Positions 36,082-46,358 of a DNA stretch of 64,000 bases are shown one piece after another (the first letter of the stretch is position 1; each line of letters opens with the position of its first letter). The stretch is taken from the NCBI RefSeq assembly GCF_000478825.2, contig NZ_CP007542.1, positions 1,860,001 to 1,924,000 of the forward strand, given 5' to 3'. Origin of the DNA: Synechocystis sp. PCC 6714. GTDB lineage: Bacteria > Cyanobacteriota > Cyanobacteriia > Cyanobacteriales > Microcystaceae. The position numbers and the translations under genes are program-made. A model generated the notes under the pieces. That model saw only the letters and a list, made by a program, of their open reading frames with translations. It was not told where the DNA came from and did no database searches.

Positions 36082-37419
36082 ATGTTTCAGGCTACCCGTC
36101 AGCGTTTGGCCCTTTGGTACACATTGGTAACAGCAATACTACTATTACTGTTTGCCAGTGGGGTTTATTTCTATGTGCGTCAAACCCTAGTGGAAAGGAT
36201 TGACGACACCCTTAAACATGTGGTGGAAGTGGTTAATCGTTCCCTAGTCGTACAGGGCCTAGACCAGGCGGAATATGGCCTCAACGTATCCGCTAGTTTC
36301 CAGGATAATGATGCCTCTGTGGACGATGACCACATTGATTTGGAGTGGTTTAGCGCCCAGGGGCGTTTGCTTTGGTCCACCATGGGCAATAATTCTCCTC
36401 TGTCCCTTACTAGCCAAACTAAAGCAGAAACGGTTTCTTTTTCCGGCGATCGCCAGTTGCGTCAGGTAACCAAAAGGATTGAGGAAGGGGGCGTGGTGTT
36501 GGGTTATCTGCGGGTGAGCCATCCTTGGTTTGAGGTCACAAAACCGATTCAACAGTTGGCTTGGGATTTAAGCGTAGGGCTGATTATCATGGTGAGCAGT
36601 GCGGCGGCCATTGGCTGGTTTTTATCGGGGCTAGCCATGGAGCCGATCGCCGAATCTTACCAGAGCTTAAAACAGTTCACCGCCGATGCCTCCCACGAAT
36701 TGCGGAATCCCATTGCGGTGATTCAAACCAACGTGCAACAGGCCTTGGAATATCCAGAGGCTGATCTCCAACAACAACGGCAACAACTCCAGGTCATTGA
36801 GCGACTCACCCAACGGCTGGGCAATTTGGTTAATGATCTTCTGTTCCTGGCCCGTTCCGACAGCGGCACCCTAGGGCCCACTGGGCAAACGATTCCCCTG
36901 GACGCCCTTTTGATTGAGGTCATTGAAGAACAAAGGCTCACTGCAGAGCAACGGGGAATTTTTCTCTGCCTGAGGATTGAAAGCGAAGACGATACCCAAG
37001 GGGAAAACCAGGAAGAAGATTTTACTGTTTGGGGCGATTGGGACCAGTTAGCCCGTTTGTTTACCAACCTAATCACCAACGCCTTTGACCATAGTCAACC
37101 CCAGGAATCAGTGGAACCATCCGTAGCCCTTACCCTCGAACGCCTTACCTCGGAGCACTCCGCCCTACGACCTAAGCAACCCACCTTGCAAGTTACGGTG
37201 GCGGATAATGGTGGAGGCATTGCCCCAGAGCAAATTCCCCATTTATTTGATCGCTTTTTTCGGGCTGATTCTTCTCGATCGCCGAATCAAGGAGTAGGTC
37301 TAGGGCTGGCGATCGTAGCGGCCATTGTGCAACATCATCAAGGCAAAATTACCGTCACCAGTTCCCCCCAGGGCAGTCAATTTCGGGTGCAGCTCCCTGG
37401 CGCTATCTCCTCCGCCTAA
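36082..37419 (+). CDS. manS: Sensor histidine kinase, ManS-like (manganese sensing)
   Basis: A 445-residue membrane kinase. TM1 is at about residues 9-29, a periplasmic domain follows (rich in Asp: DNDASVDDDHID), and TM2 is at about 167-190. The H-box is FTADASHELRNPIAVIQTN. The ATPase part has LFTNLITNAFDHS (N-box), VADNGGGIAPEQIPHLFDRFFR (G1 and F) and GVGLGLAIV (G2). From memory the 6803 homologue slr0640 (ManS/Hik27) senses Mn and acts through ManR. The acidic periplasmic loop suits metal binding. A cognate response regulator is not adjacent. I chose ATG 36082; the ORF opens 51 bp earlier. Confidence 0.8.
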   Translation: MFQATRQRLALWYTLVTAILLLLFASGVYFYVRQTLVERIDDTLKHVVEVVNRSLVVQGLDQAEYGLNVSASFQDNDASVDDDHIDLEWFSAQGRLLWSTMGNNSPLSLTSQTKAETVSFSGDRQLRQVTKRIEEGGVVLGYLRVSHPWFEVTKPIQQLAWDLSVGLIIMVSSAAAIGWFLSGLAMEPIAESYQSLKQFTADASHELRNPIAVIQTNVQQALEYPEADLQQQRQQLQVIERLTQRLGNLVNDLLFLARSDSGTLGPTGQTIPLDALLIEVIEEQRLTAEQRGIFLCLRIESEDDTQGENQEEDFTVWGDWDQLARLFTNLITNAFDHSQPQESVEPSVALTLERLTSEHSALRPKQPTLQVTVADNGGGIAPEQIPHLFDRFFRADSSRSPNQGVGLGLAIVAAIVQHHQGKITVTSSPQGSQFRVQLPGAISSA

Positions 37420-37531
37420 ACCAGAGAAAAATGCTCAAATTGTTGTCCCCGCTGGCCTTGGGGATATGATGGGAGAAGGTAAATTTACCTGATCGCCGGA
37501 TTTTCCTTGTTCAGTTACTTCCCAAAAGCCC

Positions 37532-39418
37532 ATGGCCATTAAACCCCAACCCCAATGGCAACGCCGTCTTGGTAGCATACTGCTCTGGGGTGCCACCATT
37601 TACCTATTGGTGAATCTTTTTGCCCCTGCATTATTCGCCGCCCAACCTCCCCAGGTCCCCTACAGTCTTTTCATTGACCAGGTGGAGGGGGGTAAAGTGG
37701 CCAGTGTTTACGTGGGACAAAATGAAATCCGCTATCAACTCAAGCCGGAAGAAGGGGATAGCAACAAAGAAAAAGCCCCTGAGGGACAAATTTTAAGAAC
37801 TACGCCCATTTTTGATCTGGAACTGCCCAAACGCCTGGAAGCCAAAGGTATCGAATTTGCGGCGGCTCCCCCGGCTAAAAATTCTTGGTTTGGCACCCTT
37901 TTGAGTTGGGTCGTTCCGCCCCTGATTTTCGTCGGCATTTGGTCCTTTTTCCTCAATCGCAACAATAACGGCGCCCCCGGCGGTGCCCTGGCTTTTACCA
38001 AAAGCAAAGCCAAAGTTTATGTGGAAGGGGACTCCACCAAAGTTACCTTTGATGACGTGGCTGGGGTAGAGGAAGCCAAAACAGAACTGAGCGAAGTGGT
38101 GGACTTTCTCAAATTTCCCCAACGCTACACTGCCCTGGGAGCGAAAATTCCCAAAGGTGTACTGCTGGTGGGGCCTCCAGGCACAGGGAAAACTTTGCTA
38201 GCTAAAGCTGCCGCTGGGGAAGCGGGGGTACCGTTTTTCATCATTTCCGGTTCTGAATTTGTGGAACTGTTTGTGGGGGCTGGAGCGGCCCGGGTGCGCG
38301 ATTTGTTTGAGCAGGCAAAAAAACAAGCCCCTTGTATTGTTTTTATTGATGAGTTGGATGCCATTGGTAAGTCCCGGGCCAGTGGAGCTTTTATGGGGGG
38401 CAATGATGAGCGGGAACAAACCCTCAACCAACTTTTAACCGAAATGGATGGGTTCAGTGCGGCGGGGGCCACGGTGATTGTGTTGGCCGCCACTAACCGT
38501 CCCGAAACTTTAGATCCGGCCCTTTTGCGGCCCGGTCGGTTCGATCGCCAGGTATTGGTAGACCGGCCAGATTTAGCGGGGAGGCTGAAAATTTTGGAAA
38601 TTTATGCCAAGAAAATTAAGTTGGACAAAGAAGTAGAACTGAAAAATATTGCCACCCGTACCCCTGGGTTTGCTGGCGCTGACCTGGCTAATTTAGTTAA
38701 CGAAGCGGCCTTGCTAGCGGCCCGCAATAAGCAGGAAACCGTTACACAAGCAGATTTCCGCGAGGCGATCGAACGGGTGGTGGCCGGTCTGGAAAAGAAA
38801 AGCCGGGTGCTGTCGGAAAAAGAAAAGAAAATTGTCGCTTACCATGAAGTGGGCCATGCCCTAGTGGGGGCAGTGATGCCGGGGGGAGGTCAGGTGGCAA
38901 AAATTTCCATTGTGCCCAGGGGGATGGCGGCTTTAGGCTACACCCTACAAATGCCCACCGAGGACCGATTTTTACTCAACGAGTCGGAGCTGCGGGATCA
39001 AATTGCTACCCTGCTAGGGGGTAGGGCGGCCGAGGAAATTATCTTTGACAGCATCACCACCGGGGCAGCCAATGATTTGCAACGGGCCACGGATCTGGCG
39101 GAACAAATGGTCACCACCTACGGCATGAGTAAGGTGTTGGGCCCCCTAGCGTACGATAAGGGGCAACAGAACAATTTTCTCGGCCCCGGCATGGGCAACC
39201 CCCGCCGTATGGTCAGTGATGACACCGCCAAGGAAATTGACCTAGAAGTGAAGGAAATTGTCGAACAGGGCCATAGTCAAGCCCTAGCTATCCTTAACCA
39301 TAATCGGGATTTACTGGAGGCGATCGCCGAAAAAATCCTCGAAAAAGAAGTTATTGAAGGGGATGAACTACATCAGCTTTTGGGACAAGTCCAAGCCCCA
39401 GCTATGGTGACGGTTTGA
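37532..39418 (+). CDS. ftsH4: ATP-dependent zinc metalloprotease FtsH (FtsH4 type)
   Basis: A 628-residue membrane AAA protease of thylakoid or plasma membrane. TM1 is at about residues 15-36, a lumenal loop of about 80 residues follows, and TM2 is at about 121-142. Walker A GPPGTGKT is at 214-221, Walker B is VFIDELDAIG, and the second region of homology contains [18 protein letters not shown]. The zinc site HEVGH is at 438-442. Length and sequence fit FtsH4 (sll1463) of 6803 as I recall. A second ftsH follows 4 kb downstream on the same strand. Confidence 0.93.
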   Translation: MAIKPQPQWQRRLGSILLWGATIYLLVNLFAPALFAAQPPQVPYSLFIDQVEGGKVASVYVGQNEIRYQLKPEEGDSNKEKAPEGQILRTTPIFDLELPKRLEAKGIEFAAAPPAKNSWFGTLLSWVVPPLIFVGIWSFFLNRNNNGAPGGALAFTKSKAKVYVEGDSTKVTFDDVAGVEEAKTELSEVVDFLKFPQRYTALGAKIPKGVLLVGPPGTGKTLLAKAAAGEAGVPFFIISGSEFVELFVGAGAARVRDLFEQAKKQAPCIVFIDELDAIGKSRASGAFMGGNDEREQTLNQLLTEMDGFSAAGATVIVLAATNRPETLDPALLRPGRFDRQVLVDRPDLAGRLKILEIYAKKIKLDKEVELKNIATRTPGFAGADLANLVNEAALLAARNKQETVTQADFREAIERVVAGLEKKSRVLSEKEKKIVAYHEVGHALVGAVMPGGGQVAKISIVPRGMAALGYTLQMPTEDRFLLNESELRDQIATLLGGRAAEEIIFDSITTGAANDLQRATDLAEQMVTTYGMSKVLGPLAYDKGQQNNFLGPGMGNPRRMVSDDTAKEIDLEVKEIVEQGHSQALAILNHNRDLLEAIAEKILEKEVIEGDELHQLLGQVQAPAMVTV

Positions 39419-39480
39419 ATGCCTCCCCGAGAGAAATTCAGCGGGGAAAAATACCAGTGATTTGATACGGAGTTCGACGG

Positions 39481-41613
39481 ATGCGCTTCCATCCCCTAGC
39501 ACTGATTTGTCTCAGTTTCATTGCGGGATTGTTGGCGTCGGGACTGGACTTTGGCTGGTTCAATTTCCATCAAACTCTTTCTTTGGCCCTATTCTGGTGT
39601 CTAGCCACGGCGATCGCCATTATTTTTGTCTCTCCCCTCTGGCGACGGGGTCCTACAAGATGGCAATGGTTACTGGCGGGAATGATTGCTCTTGTCGCTG
39701 GCTATTACGGCATTTGGCGCACTCCCCAACCGGGAGTAAACGATATTAGCCTTTTGCTAGACCCACCGGCCAAACCTTTTCAAACCATCACGGCGATCGG
39801 CACGTTGGACGCTGGAGGTCGGGAAAATGCCCAGGGTCAACGGCAATTTTTGTTGACCGTAGAGCAGTTACAACGGCCACCGGAAAAGCAATTTCGTCCC
39901 CGCTCTGGCACCGTCTACCTCACCCTACCCGGGGGAAACAATACTTGGCAACAATGTCAGCAAATTCGGGTAACAGGCTTGCTTTATCGTCCCAGTGCCC
40001 CCCAAAATCCGGGCGCGTTTAATTTTGCCCAGTATTTAGCTCGCCAGGGCATTTTTGCCGGTTTAAAAGGGGAAGAGGCCATGGTGGTAGGGGAAAAGTT
40101 TTGCGGTCTTAATGCTGTACGGCAAAGGATTGTCAACGCTCAAACCGCTTGGCTACCCGCCCAAGGGGAAGGTAAATGGCCTGGGCTATTGATTAGCTCT
40201 ATTGTTCTAGGAGCTAAGGCTGTTAATTTACCCACAGAATTACGCAATCTTTTTCAACAGGTAGGGCTTTCTCATTTTCTTGCCGCTTCCGGTTATCAAG
40301 TTTCCCTACTGGTGGGGACAGTGTTACTACTGGGTAAAAAAATTGGCGTCGGTAATAAACTGGCGATCGCCGTTGGTTTGATAATACTGGCAGTCTATTT
40401 AGGTTTAACCGGACTGGAGCCTTCGGTAATCCGGGCTAGTTTACTCTGGGCCGGGGTAATGACGGCCCTGGCCAGCGGCCAAAAATTGAACACAGTGGGG
40501 GCGTTACTGGCCATCGCCACCGTGATGTTATTGGTCAATCCGGTTTGGAGCCAAGCCTTAGGTTTTCAACTGAGTTTTTTGGCTACCCTAGGCATTGTGG
40601 CGATGGTGCCCCCCTTGCAAAGGCGACTGGATTTTTTGCCCGGGAAAATTGCCGGGGTGATAGCGGTCCCCTTAGCGGCCAGTATTTGGACAACCCCCAT
40701 TCTCCTGCAACAGTTTGGTTATTTTATCCCCGCCGCTCTGCCCCTAAATATTCTTATCACTCCCCTGTTGGGGGTTTTAAGTCTGGGGGGAATGGTCAGT
40801 GCTCTGTTTGCCCTTATTTTTCCTCCTTTCGGCAGTGCCACCGCCTGGTTATTGGCATTCCCCGCCCGTTGGTTAATGGCGATCGCCGCTCAATTTCAAC
40901 AATTTCCCAGGGTGGCGGTGGGGGAATTGGGGCTGGGTCAAGTAGTGGTCATCTACGGTGCCTTTTGCTTAATCTGGGCCTTTCCCTGGTGGCGGCGACG
41001 TTGGATTTGGATCGCTCTATTTTTACTGGCAACGATTATTGTGCCCCTAATTTTTGCCCTGCAAACTAGGGTGGAACTGACTATTTTTGACAGTAAAGAA
41101 TTTCCTATTCTTGTGGCCCAAGCTCCTAATTCAGTAACTACCTTTGCCAGAGCAGGAGATCCAACTGGAGCAAGATTATTGACTCCGTTCCTTGCCCAAA
41201 AAGGGATTAATGAGGTTGACTGCCCACTGAATATAAGCCCTGCCATGGTAGGACAACCATTACCACCATCCTGTGGGCATCTGCTGTGGGTAGAAAGCAA
41301 TCCGGCAATTTTGCAACTGGAATTTGGCCGGCAACGCTGGTGGATTTTTCTCCAAGTTCCCCCCCAAACCCAAGCTCCGCCCCAATTACCGTTGGATAAA
41401 CGACCCCACACCATTATCTGGGCTGGCCAATTTTTCCCCTACGCCTGGCTGGATGGTTTGCGTCCCCCGACGGCGATCGCCATTGCCCCCTATATCAGCC
41501 GGAATTTGAAAGAAGAAGTAGAAAAGTACCAGGGGCGATTGTGGGTGACCGGAGCACACGGAGCCGTACAATGGAGACCCCATCAGGGTTTCAGTGCTTC
41601 AATCAATCCTTAG
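39481..41613 (+). CDS. comEC: ComEC/Rec2-family competence membrane protein
   Basis: A 710-residue protein with N-terminal and central membrane segments. The N-terminal part has an OB-fold-like domain (about residues 90-190, TITAIGTLDAGGREN), then the competence domain (about 225-480) with LSHFLAASGYQVSLLVG, GLEPSVIRASLLWAGVM and LGFQLSFLATLG. It should form the inner-membrane channel for incoming single-stranded DNA. The last 180 residues sit where a metallo-beta-lactamase-like domain is usual, but they lack the SHxxxDH and VGQGD motifs, so the domain is degenerate. Starts 62 bp after ftsH4 and may be co-transcribed. Confidence 0.9.
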   Translation: MRFHPLALICLSFIAGLLASGLDFGWFNFHQTLSLALFWCLATAIAIIFVSPLWRRGPTRWQWLLAGMIALVAGYYGIWRTPQPGVNDISLLLDPPAKPFQTITAIGTLDAGGRENAQGQRQFLLTVEQLQRPPEKQFRPRSGTVYLTLPGGNNTWQQCQQIRVTGLLYRPSAPQNPGAFNFAQYLARQGIFAGLKGEEAMVVGEKFCGLNAVRQRIVNAQTAWLPAQGEGKWPGLLISSIVLGAKAVNLPTELRNLFQQVGLSHFLAASGYQVSLLVGTVLLLGKKIGVGNKLAIAVGLIILAVYLGLTGLEPSVIRASLLWAGVMTALASGQKLNTVGALLAIATVMLLVNPVWSQALGFQLSFLATLGIVAMVPPLQRRLDFLPGKIAGVIAVPLAASIWTTPILLQQFGYFIPAALPLNILITPLLGVLSLGGMVSALFALIFPPFGSATAWLLAFPARWLMAIAAQFQQFPRVAVGELGLGQVVVIYGAFCLIWAFPWWRRRWIWIALFLLATIIVPLIFALQTRVELTIFDSKEFPILVAQAPNSVTTFARAGDPTGARLLTPFLAQKGINEVDCPLNISPAMVGQPLPPSCGHLLWVESNPAILQLEFGRQRWWIFLQVPPQTQAPPQLPLDKRPHTIIWAGQFFPYAWLDGLRPPTAIAIAPYISRNLKEEVEKYQGRLWVTGAHGAVQWRPHQGFSASINP

Positions 41614-41632
41614 GGCCTTGTTAACCGAAAAG

Positions 41633-42511
41633 CTAACGTTGCAGCGGAACAAAAACAGAAAGGGCTTGGGGGATCACGGTGAAGCGAGCTGGAGTTTCGA
41701 CGATAATTTCGCCATCGGTGTTAATTTTTCGGGGACGGGAAGTTTTGATCTCAATGGATTCCGCGCTAACTGTTCTCACCCACGGTAAAAGATGTTGCTC
41801 CCCCGCAGGTAAATGGATGAGCAGATCAAAAATTTGCCACCAATGCCTAATCTCCAAACTGTACAGATCCAAGCGATTGTCATCGATAGTGGCATCCTTG
41901 GCGATCGCCATACCGCCGCCATAATAACGGCCATTCCCAACCGCAATTTGCAGAGTTTTAACCACTTCAGATCGGCCATTGTGGGTAATAGTGGCATGGA
42001 ATAAACGGGCCTGTCTGAGAACTTGTAGGGCCGTCAACCCATAGGCAAATATTCCCCAACGTCTTTTGGCTCCCCTGGTTAACTTGGTGGTGATTTCCAC
42101 ACTTAATCCTAGGCTGGATACATTTAAAAAATATTGACCATTCACACAACCCAAGTCAATTTGCTTGCGGTGCCCCTGATTAATCACATCACAGGCTTTG
42201 ACAATATCGTTGGGCAAATTGAGGGTACGAGCTAAATCATTGGCAGTACCCATCGGTAGAATGCCCAAGGGGACTTGATGTTTGGCCAAGCTGTTAACCA
42301 CGGCGTTGAGGGTACCATCCCCTCCCCCAGCAATAACCATATCCACGGAATTGATATGTCTATCAACATAGTTCTCCAGGGATTGACTATATTGGGCTGG
42401 CACCGTAACCAATTCAAAACCCAGATTATCTAGGTAGTCCACTGCTTGGGCAAAACCGATTTGTCCCCGACGGGAGTGGCGGTTGATGATCAATAAAGCT
42501 CGTTTACCCAT
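41633..42511 (-). CDS. Diacylglycerol/lipid kinase family protein (YegS/DgkB type)
   Basis: A 292-residue soluble lipid kinase of the DAGK catalytic family. IAGGGDGTLNAVVNSL (about residues 60-75) is the nucleotide-binding GGDGT loop. LGILPMGTANDLARTL is the second conserved motif, and IQGC-like regulatory parts follow. The C-terminal half has GNGRYYGGGMAIAKDATIDDNRLDLY, also typical. The substrate may be diacylglycerol or another lipid. It is convergent to comEC, with 19 bp between the stops. Confidence 0.9.
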   Translation of the reverse strand: MGKRALLIINRHSRRGQIGFAQAVDYLDNLGFELVTVPAQYSQSLENYVDRHINSVDMVIAGGGDGTLNAVVNSLAKHQVPLGILPMGTANDLARTLNLPNDIVKACDVINQGHRKQIDLGCVNGQYFLNVSSLGLSVEITTKLTRGAKRRWGIFAYGLTALQVLRQARLFHATITHNGRSEVVKTLQIAVGNGRYYGGGMAIAKDATIDDNRLDLYSLEIRHWWQIFDLLIHLPAGEQHLLPWVRTVSAESIEIKTSRPRKINTDGEIIVETPARFTVIPQALSVFVPLQR

Positions 42512-42580
42512 GGGGATTATTAGGAGTGGGAGTTTTGACCAAAAATATGGCGTAAAAATCTTGGCGAATTATAAATCTTT

Positions 42581-43156
42581 TCAATATGTTGGCTCATTAC
42601 CGGGTTTCCATTTGATATTGCAGCCAATGCTTGGTTTTTGTTCCCTTGGCACAGGTTTGCCGGCCAGCACTAAGTCCATCGCCTGTCTTAAATCTACCCC
42701 AGTGACTGGCAAACCATTACTGGGACGGCTGTCGTCTAACTGGCCTCGGTAGACCAATTTGCCCTGGCCATCAAAAAGGAAAAAGTCGGGGGTGCAGGCT
42801 GCTCGGTAAGCCTTGGCGATCGCCTGGGTTTCGTCATACAGTACCGGAAAACGATAGTCCCAGTCTTGGGCCATTTTTTTCAAACTGGAGGGAGCATCGT
42901 CGGGGTATTTTTCCGCATCGTTGGCGCTGATGGCCACCAGGGCCAAACCGGAATTTTCATAATCTTTGCCCAACTGACTCAATTGAGCCTGGATGTGCTT
43001 GACAAAGGGGCAATGACAACAAATAAACATCACCAGCAAGCCTTGTTCTCCCATGGTATCCCCTAGACTAAGGGGCTGCTCCGTCGTTACATCCGGCAGG
43101 GCAAAGTCCGGGGCTTGGGTTCCAAGGGCGAGCATGGTGGAAGGGGTTAAAACCAT
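42581..43156 (-). CDS. Thioredoxin-fold redoxin (AhpC/TSA superfamily)
   Basis: A 191-residue protein. The N-terminal region is APDFALPDVT, and VMFICCHCPFVKHIQAQLSQL holds the redox site with a CCHC cluster instead of CXXC. AYRAACTPDFFLFDGQGKLVYRGQLDD is the redoxin cis-Pro region, and SIGCNIKWKPG is a C-terminal signature of this redoxin subfamily. It may reduce peroxides or act as a thiol oxidoreductase; substrate not known. No signal peptide. Head-to-head with ftsH1. Confidence 0.82.
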   Translation of the reverse strand: MVLTPSTMLALGTQAPDFALPDVTTEQPLSLGDTMGEQGLLVMFICCHCPFVKHIQAQLSQLGKDYENSGLALVAISANDAEKYPDDAPSSLKKMAQDWDYRFPVLYDETQAIAKAYRAACTPDFFLFDGQGKLVYRGQLDDSRPSNGLPVTGVDLRQAMDLVLAGKPVPREQKPSIGCNIKWKPGNEPTY

Positions 43157-43256
43157 AGTTAAAGTGGTGCGTTACGTTTTGTTAATTAAAGACCCAAGCT
43201 ATCATGGGGGTTGGAGTTTGTCCCCGCCGCTGGAATTTTTTTAGTTTAAAACGTCC

Positions 43257-45257
43257 ATGAGTCATCGCCCCCGTTCCGATCGCCATAGTTTCTCCAGCCC
43301 TAGCCGCTTTTGGCACCGCTTGGCAATGGGTTTGCTGGTGACCACCACTACTCTGGCTTTGCCCCTATCAACATTGGCCCAGGAAGGGAAAGAAGGGACA
43401 CCACCTCAGGCTAGTCCTAGCCCAGCCCAATCGACCATTCCCAGTAATGGAGGGGAAACACCCCGCTCCTTTTTTAGTGCTGGCTCTTCCCGTTCCTCTG
43501 AACCCCAAATGAATTATGGGCAGTTGATCGATGCCATTAAGGCTAATCAGGTGGCCAAAGTGGAAGTAGATACTAATCGCCGTCAGGCGATCGTCACCCT
43601 TAAAGATGCCCCACCGGGGTCGAAGCCCCAAACGGTACAATTGTTGGACAATAATCCTGAGTTACTCAATCTCCTGCGGAGCCGTTCTGAAACCATTGAT
43701 TTGGACATTAACCGCACCCCGGACAATTCGGCGTTGTACGGTCTGTTAACCAATTTAATCATTGTGGCTATTCTGATTGGTTTGGTAGTGATGGTGGTGC
43801 GAAAGTCCGCCAATGCCTCTGGTCAAGCCATGAGTTTTGGTAAGTCCAAAGCCCGGTTCCAGATGGAAGCGAAAACCGGTGTGGGCTTTGATGATGTGGC
43901 TGGCATTGACGAAGCGAAAGAAGAATTGCAGGAAGTAGTTACTTTCCTCAAGCAACCGGAAAAATTCACCGCCATTGGAGCCAAAATTCCCCGGGGAGTT
44001 TTACTAATTGGCCCTCCCGGTACAGGCAAAACCTTATTAGCTAAGGCGATCGCCGGGGAGGCTGGGGTACCGTTTTTCAGCATTTCCGGCTCGGAATTTG
44101 TGGAAATGTTTGTTGGGGTGGGGGCTTCCCGGGTGCGGGATTTGTTCAAAAAAGCCAAGGAAAATGCCCCTTGTTTAGTGTTCATTGACGAAATTGATGC
44201 GGTGGGCCGTCAGCGGGGAGTAGGCTACGGCGGCGGTAACGATGAACGGGAACAAACCCTGAACCAATTACTCACAGAAATGGACGGCTTTGAGGGCAAC
44301 AGCGGCATCATTGTCATTGCAGCCACTAACCGGCCCGATGTACTGGATTTAGCCCTTTTGCGCCCAGGGCGTTTTGATCGTCAGGTAACGGTGGATTATC
44401 CCGATGTGCAAGGCCGGGAATTGATTCTGCAAATTCACGCCCAAAATAAAAAGTTGCACGAAGAAGTCCAGCTAGCGGCGATCGCCCGCAGAACACCGGG
44501 ATTTACGGGGGCAGATTTGGCCAATGTGTTAAATGAAGCGGCCATTTTTACCGCTCGACGGCGCAAAGATGCTATCACCATGGCAGAAGTCAACGATGCC
44601 ATTGACCGGGTGGTGGCGGGGATGGAGGGTACGCCCCTGGTAGATAGTAAAAGTAAACGCTTAATTGCTTACCATGAAGTGGGCCATGCTTTAATTGGCA
44701 CCCTCTGTCCTGGTCATGATCCAGTGGAAAAAGTTACCCTCATTCCCCGGGGCCAAGCCCAAGGTCTAACCTGGTTCACCCCCGATGAAGACCAGAGTTT
44801 GATGACCCGTAACCAAATGATTGCTCGCATTGCCGGATTGTTGGGCGGACGGGTAGCGGAAGAAGTAATTTTTGGCGAGGATGAAGTCACCACCGGGGCC
44901 GGCAATGACATTGAGAAGATCACCTATCTGGCCCGACAAATGGTAACTAAATTGGGCATGTCTTCCCTCGGTTTAGTGGCCTTGGAAGAGGAAGGCGATC
45001 GTAACTTTAGTGGCGGAGATTGGGGCAAACGTTCTGAATATTCCGAAGATATTGCCGCCCGCATTGACAGAGAAATCCAAGCCATTGTCACCGCCGCCCA
45101 CCAAAGGGCCACCCGCATCATTGAAGAAAATCGTAACTTAATGGATTTACTGGTGGATGCCCTCATTGACCAAGAAACCATTGAAGGAGAGCACTTCCGG
45201 CAATTGGTGGAGAGTTACCAACAGTCCCGGAAACAACCGGCTTTAGCGGGTAAATAA
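43257..45257 (+). CDS. ftsH1: ATP-dependent zinc metalloprotease FtsH (FtsH1 type)
   Basis: A 666-residue membrane AAA protease. The N-terminus is a basic segment, then TM1 (about residues 22-40), a Pro/Ser-rich loop ([13 protein letters not shown]), a lumenal domain with [21 protein letters not shown], and TM2 (about 161-181). Walker A GPPGTGKT is at 252-259, Walker [11 protein letters not shown], and HEVGH at 473-477. The sequence corresponds to FtsH1 (slr1390) of 6803 from memory, which is essential there and pairs with FtsH3. The FtsH3 partner is not in this window. Confidence 0.93.
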   Translation: MSHRPRSDRHSFSSPSRFWHRLAMGLLVTTTTLALPLSTLAQEGKEGTPPQASPSPAQSTIPSNGGETPRSFFSAGSSRSSEPQMNYGQLIDAIKANQVAKVEVDTNRRQAIVTLKDAPPGSKPQTVQLLDNNPELLNLLRSRSETIDLDINRTPDNSALYGLLTNLIIVAILIGLVVMVVRKSANASGQAMSFGKSKARFQMEAKTGVGFDDVAGIDEAKEELQEVVTFLKQPEKFTAIGAKIPRGVLLIGPPGTGKTLLAKAIAGEAGVPFFSISGSEFVEMFVGVGASRVRDLFKKAKENAPCLVFIDEIDAVGRQRGVGYGGGNDEREQTLNQLLTEMDGFEGNSGIIVIAATNRPDVLDLALLRPGRFDRQVTVDYPDVQGRELILQIHAQNKKLHEEVQLAAIARRTPGFTGADLANVLNEAAIFTARRRKDAITMAEVNDAIDRVVAGMEGTPLVDSKSKRLIAYHEVGHALIGTLCPGHDPVEKVTLIPRGQAQGLTWFTPDEDQSLMTRNQMIARIAGLLGGRVAEEVIFGEDEVTTGAGNDIEKITYLARQMVTKLGMSSLGLVALEEEGDRNFSGGDWGKRSEYSEDIAARIDREIQAIVTAAHQRATRIIEENRNLMDLLVDALIDQETIEGEHFRQLVESYQQSRKQPALAGK

Positions 45258-45281
45258 TCCCTCCCTAATTCAATTTGCATA

Positions 45282-45752
45282 ATGTCTGATCTTCCTCCAT
45301 TCCATTTCAAGCTTACAAGCCTTGATAAATCCCCAAATTTGGGCACACTTCTGGGGGGATTACTATTATTGACTGTGCTTAGTGTCATTCCAATCCAGGG
45401 CTGTGCCTCTACCGAGCAAGATTTATCTTTAGATAACCAACTTGTTTCCCCAGGCCAGTCCCAATCGTCTTCCCCCACTCCCTTAATTTCCCAATCTCCC
45501 ATGCTCCCCCAGGCGATCGCCGATAAAGTTTTAAATGACTTAGCCCAAAGTACTGGTGAACCTGTTAGTACTTTCACGATTCAGTCTTCAGAAAATAAAA
45601 CCTGGCCAGACAGTTGCCTCGGCCTAGCCCAGGAAGGACAAATGTGTGCCCAAGTCATGATCCCCGGCTGGCGGGTGGTGGTGGAATCGGGGTCGAAAAA
45701 ATGGATTTACCGCACCAATCAAAACGGCCGCACCATTCTACTGGAATCCTAG
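45282..45752 (+). CDS. Putative lipoprotein
   Basis: A 156-residue protein with a hydrophobic N-terminal segment (LGTLLGGLLLLTVLSVIPIQGC) ending in a lipobox-like IQGC/A, so a lipid-anchored periplasmic protein is likely. A Ser/Pro/Gln-rich linker follows. The C-terminal domain has the pattern WPDSCLGLAQEGQMCAQVMIPGWRVVVESG, with two cysteines that could pair, and WIYRTNQNGR. I recall this motif in other cyanobacterial exported proteins, without a known function. It starts 24 bp after ftsH1 and is probably in the same operon. Confidence 0.7.
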   Translation: MSDLPPFHFKLTSLDKSPNLGTLLGGLLLLTVLSVIPIQGCASTEQDLSLDNQLVSPGQSQSSSPTPLISQSPMLPQAIADKVLNDLAQSTGEPVSTFTIQSSENKTWPDSCLGLAQEGQMCAQVMIPGWRVVVESGSKKWIYRTNQNGRTILLES

Positions 45753-45914
45753 CGCCCAAAAGTTATTTCTATTGACTTTATTAAGACTCACCAGTGATTC
45801 TACGGGAAATTTTCGTCCCAGCTGGGCATGGTAGATGGATTAACGAATGTTGAGGATTAAACCAGGCTGTGCAGTTTACCAACCATACCCCAGTAATTGA
45901 AAAAATAATTTAGT

Positions 45915-46358
45915 TCACTCTTCGTCTTGGGGATTTTGGTGGTCTTCGGCGGAATCGGGGTCCAGTTCCCAACGATGTTGATCCCTAGCCCCAAAGTTTC
46001 TCACCGTGGCCACCGGGCGGCCGTCCACACTGGCAATGCCCATGGATTGCAACAATCCTTCCGTCACATTCTGGTCGGGAGTTGGATTGTCACCGCCCAC
46101 CGCTTCTTCCCCTACCACTTCCGCTTGATACCAGTTGTCATCGGGGTCACCACCACTGAGATTACCATTGTCTAGATGGGGCATTCTCATTAATCTGACT
46201 ACATGGCCCAACCCTGTATCCCGGTCAATTAAACCATCAAAAAAAATGTCATTTTCCTCGGCTCCAGTTAGATCAGCCAGCAAAAGTTCTTCAGAGCTAT
46301 TTTGCTCAGAATCGAGATAATCATCACTACAATTAGCGAAATATTGGCTAATATCCAT
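45915..46358 (-). CDS. DUF6335-type small acidic protein
   Basis: A 147-residue, strongly acidic protein. The conserved parts are ENDIFFDGLIDRDTGLGHVVRLMRMPHLDNG, a Gly/Asp-rich stretch, VVGEEAVGGDNPTPDQNVTEGLLQSMGIA and RDQHRWELDP. I recall this layout from cyanobacterial proteins of the DUF6335 family, function unknown. The ORF opens 36 bp earlier; the ATG at 46358 has GAGAGG nine bases upstream, so I chose it. It is divergent from cobO. Confidence 0.65.
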   Translation of the reverse strand: MDISQYFANCSDDYLDSEQNSSEELLLADLTGAEENDIFFDGLIDRDTGLGHVVRLMRMPHLDNGNLSGGDPDDNWYQAEVVGEEAVGGDNPTPDQNVTEGLLQSMGIASVDGRPVATVRNFGARDQHRWELDPDSAEDHQNPQDEE

